A stretch of DNA of 16,915 bases from DASYYE01 sp035946955 (lineage in GTDB: Bacteria > Actinomycetota > Actinomycetes > Streptosporangiales > Streptosporangiaceae), in contig DASYYE010000385.1 of the NCBI GenBank assembly GCA_035946955.1, positions 1 to 16,915 of the forward strand, read 5' to 3'. A program made the translations under genes and the position numbers. The stretch's first letter is position 1. Every line of letters starts with the position of its first letter. A model generated the notes under the pieces. It searched no databases and had not been told where the DNA came from. It saw only the letters and a program-made list of their open reading frames with translations. This document shows, piece by piece, positions 16,110-16,915 of this stretch.

Positions 16110-16115
16110 TAGCCT
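16110..16115 (+). promoter_or_regulatory. -10 element placed for a leaderless transcript
   Basis: TAGCCT ends six bases before the ATG at 16122, so transcription would start at or next to the start codon. No Shine-Dalgarno is seen upstream of this ATG. The TAnnnT-to-start spacing is that of leaderless actinobacterial genes. The -35 region (around 16087-16092) is weak. Confidence 0.45.
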
Positions 16116-16121
16116 GTCCGC

Positions 16122-16349
16122 ATGATCACCCCAGGGCCGGTCGCACCCTGGCGCCAGATACACGCTGACCTGGTGCGACAGATCGAGAACGGCGAGCTGC
16201 CCCCCGGCTCCCGCGTGCCCTCGATCGTGACCCTCGCGCAGGACTACGAAGTCGCCCTGACCACCGTCCGCAAAGCACTCGACGCACTGAAGACTGACGG
16301 CCTGGTGGTCACGTCGCCGATGGGAACCTTCGTCGCCGAGCGCGGCTGA
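16122..16349 (+). CDS. GntR-type winged helix-turn-helix regulator (DNA-binding domain only)
   Basis: A 75-residue protein. APWRQIHADLVRQIENGELPPGSRVPS, VTLAQDYEVALTTVRKAL and LKTDGLVVTSPMGTFVAE match the complete GntR N-terminal winged helix, including the PPGSRVPS turn and the beta-hairpin wing. The C-terminal effector-binding domain of full-length GntR proteins (usually about 240 residues) is absent. Such short forms are common on actinomycete integrative elements, where related proteins such as KorSA of pSAM2 repress transfer or excision genes. That role is inference here. It is divergent from the two small element genes and converges on the 85-residue gene, with five bases between the stops. 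Confidence 0.82.
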   Translation: MITPGPVAPWRQIHADLVRQIENGELPPGSRVPSIVTLAQDYEVALTTVRKALDALKTDGLVVTSPMGTFVAERG

Positions 16350-16354
16350 GACGG

Positions 16355-16612
16355 TCATTTGGGCGGGCCTGCCGGGGATGTGCCAGGCAGGCGGCGCAGC
16401 CCGTGGAGCACTTGGGCGAGCAGTGCGGGGTCACGCAGGACGGTGACGGGGCGGCCGGGGCGGTGCCCGGTCTGGCCGGGGTCGCGGCGCTCGGGCGGCA
16501 TGGGTGCAGGGGCAGCACCTAGGTTCGGGTCGCTGCGATGGGTGTGGGCCTGGCGCGGCCCGTCCACAGCGCTGCCCCTGCGGCTCGTGGGAGTGTCCTG
16601 GTCAGCGGTCAT
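16355..16612 (-). CDS. Small hypothetical protein (85 residues)
   Basis: It starts at ATG 16610-16612 (MTADQDTPTSRRG) with GGAGG six bases upstream, inside the last codons of the ATPase gene; the two genes overlap by 11 bp. The first 60 residues are Pro/Arg-rich and likely disordered. The C-terminal part, PVTVLRDPALLAQVLHGLRRLPG, looks like an amphipathic helix. I do not recognise a family. The overlap suggests it is co-translated with the anti-sigma-like ATPase and may be its partner. Confidence 0.55.
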   Translation of the reverse strand: MTADQDTPTSRRGSAVDGPRQAHTHRSDPNLGAAPAPMPPERRDPGQTGHRPGRPVTVLRDPALLAQVLHGLRRLPGTSPAGPPK

Positions 16613-16915
16613 GACGTGCCTCCGGCCAGGTGACCTCGGCCCAGACGGTCTGTGAGCCTCCGGCGGCGTCGTGGCCGAACCGCTCGGCGAGCGCGGCGAC
16701 GATGGCCAGGCCCCGGCCGTACTCGTCGTCCGCGGAGGCGCTGCGCGGGTGCCACTGGCCGGTGCCCTCGTCGGAGACCTCGACCCGCGCCCACCCTGGT
16801 TTGGCCTGGACATTGATGGTGAACTGGCCGCCGTCGCCGCCCGAGGGGGTGTGCTGAATCGCGTTGGTCACCAGCTCGGTGGCTATTAACTCCAGGTCAT
16901 TGACCCGGGGGGAAC
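16602..16915 (-). CDS. Anti-sigma-like histidine-kinase-type ATPase domain protein (partial, 5' end off window)
   Basis: 103 residues are visible. The frame is open to the right edge, and the first residues seen are SPRVNDLELIATELVTNAIQ. These form the N-box helix (E-L-V-T-N-A) of the GHKL/RsbW-type ATPase fold. The G1-like VSDEGTG and G2-like EYGRGLAIVAALAERFG follow, and the chain ends at ARHDR. A start at the GTG at 16871 would cut the N-box and is wrong. Small actinomycete proteins of this type act as serine kinases or anti-sigma factors and often occur beside small regulators. A rare TTA leucine codon lies in the visible part (LEL-I). It is followed by the overlapping 85-residue gene. 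Confidence 0.82.
   Translation of the reverse strand, partial: SPRVNDLELIATELVTNAIQHTPSGGDGGQFTINVQAKPGWARVEVSDEGTGQWHPRSASADDEYGRGLAIVAALAERFGHDAAGGSQTVWAEVTWPEARHDR

Noticed and set aside
16602..16871. ATPase gene starting at the GTG at 16871
   Set aside because: The reading frame is open to the window edge, and the N-box helix lies across this GTG, so it is an internal valine.
1..16915. CRISPR arrays, insertion sequences, rRNA
   Set aside because: No regularly spaced repeats, no transposase motifs and no rRNA-like sequence were seen.

Overview
The window is very GC-rich, with strong G/C bias at third codon positions and frequent GTG starts. It carries a GlnR-type operator upstream of glnA. 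Together these point to an actinomycete (Streptomyces or a relative such as the Streptosporangiales or Pseudonocardiales). No 16S gene or genus marker is present, so I go no further than that.

Region 1 (1-11785, minus strand) is an insecticidal-type Tc toxin locus. The first gene (11785 to 3959) is a natural TcB-TcC fusion of 2608 residues. It has a low-complexity N-terminus, an SpvB domain, an FG-GAP beta-propeller, TcB middle-region sequence, RHS/YD repeats, an RHS core ending in a DPTGL motif, and a variable C-terminal cargo of about 327 residues. After an 88-bp gap comes a TcA-like subunit (3870 leftwards, cut by the window edge after 1290 codons). In the known Tc mechanism, TcA is the receptor-binding and translocation channel. 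The B-C part is a cocoon that holds the cleaved cargo and releases it through the channel. Here the cargo is one I cannot assign to a known enzyme family. No immunity gene, holin, chitinase or extra TccC cassette is visible.

Region 2 (11786-14144) looks like core chromosome: an RDD-family membrane protein (minus) divergent from glnA (plus), a type I glutamine synthetase. The shared intergenic region has a textbook tandem GlnR box (GTAAC-n6-GAAAC-n6-GATAC-n6-GAAAC) next to a plausible -10 element.

Region 3 (14145-16915) is an integrative-element remnant or the edge of one. A 15-bp inverted repeat sits between glnA and a tyrosine-integrase gene (minus). The integrase keeps all its catalytic motifs, but the middle third is in another reading frame, so the gene is disrupted. 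Behind it are two overlapping small hypothetical genes. They are divergent from a 75-residue GntR-type DNA-binding protein that appears to be leaderless and has a 14-bp palindrome upstream. Last come a small hypothetical gene and a partial anti-sigma-like ATPase on the minus strand.

The Tc locus lies on one side of the RDD-glnA pair and the integrase element on the other. Both look like accessory insertions flanking conserved housekeeping genes.
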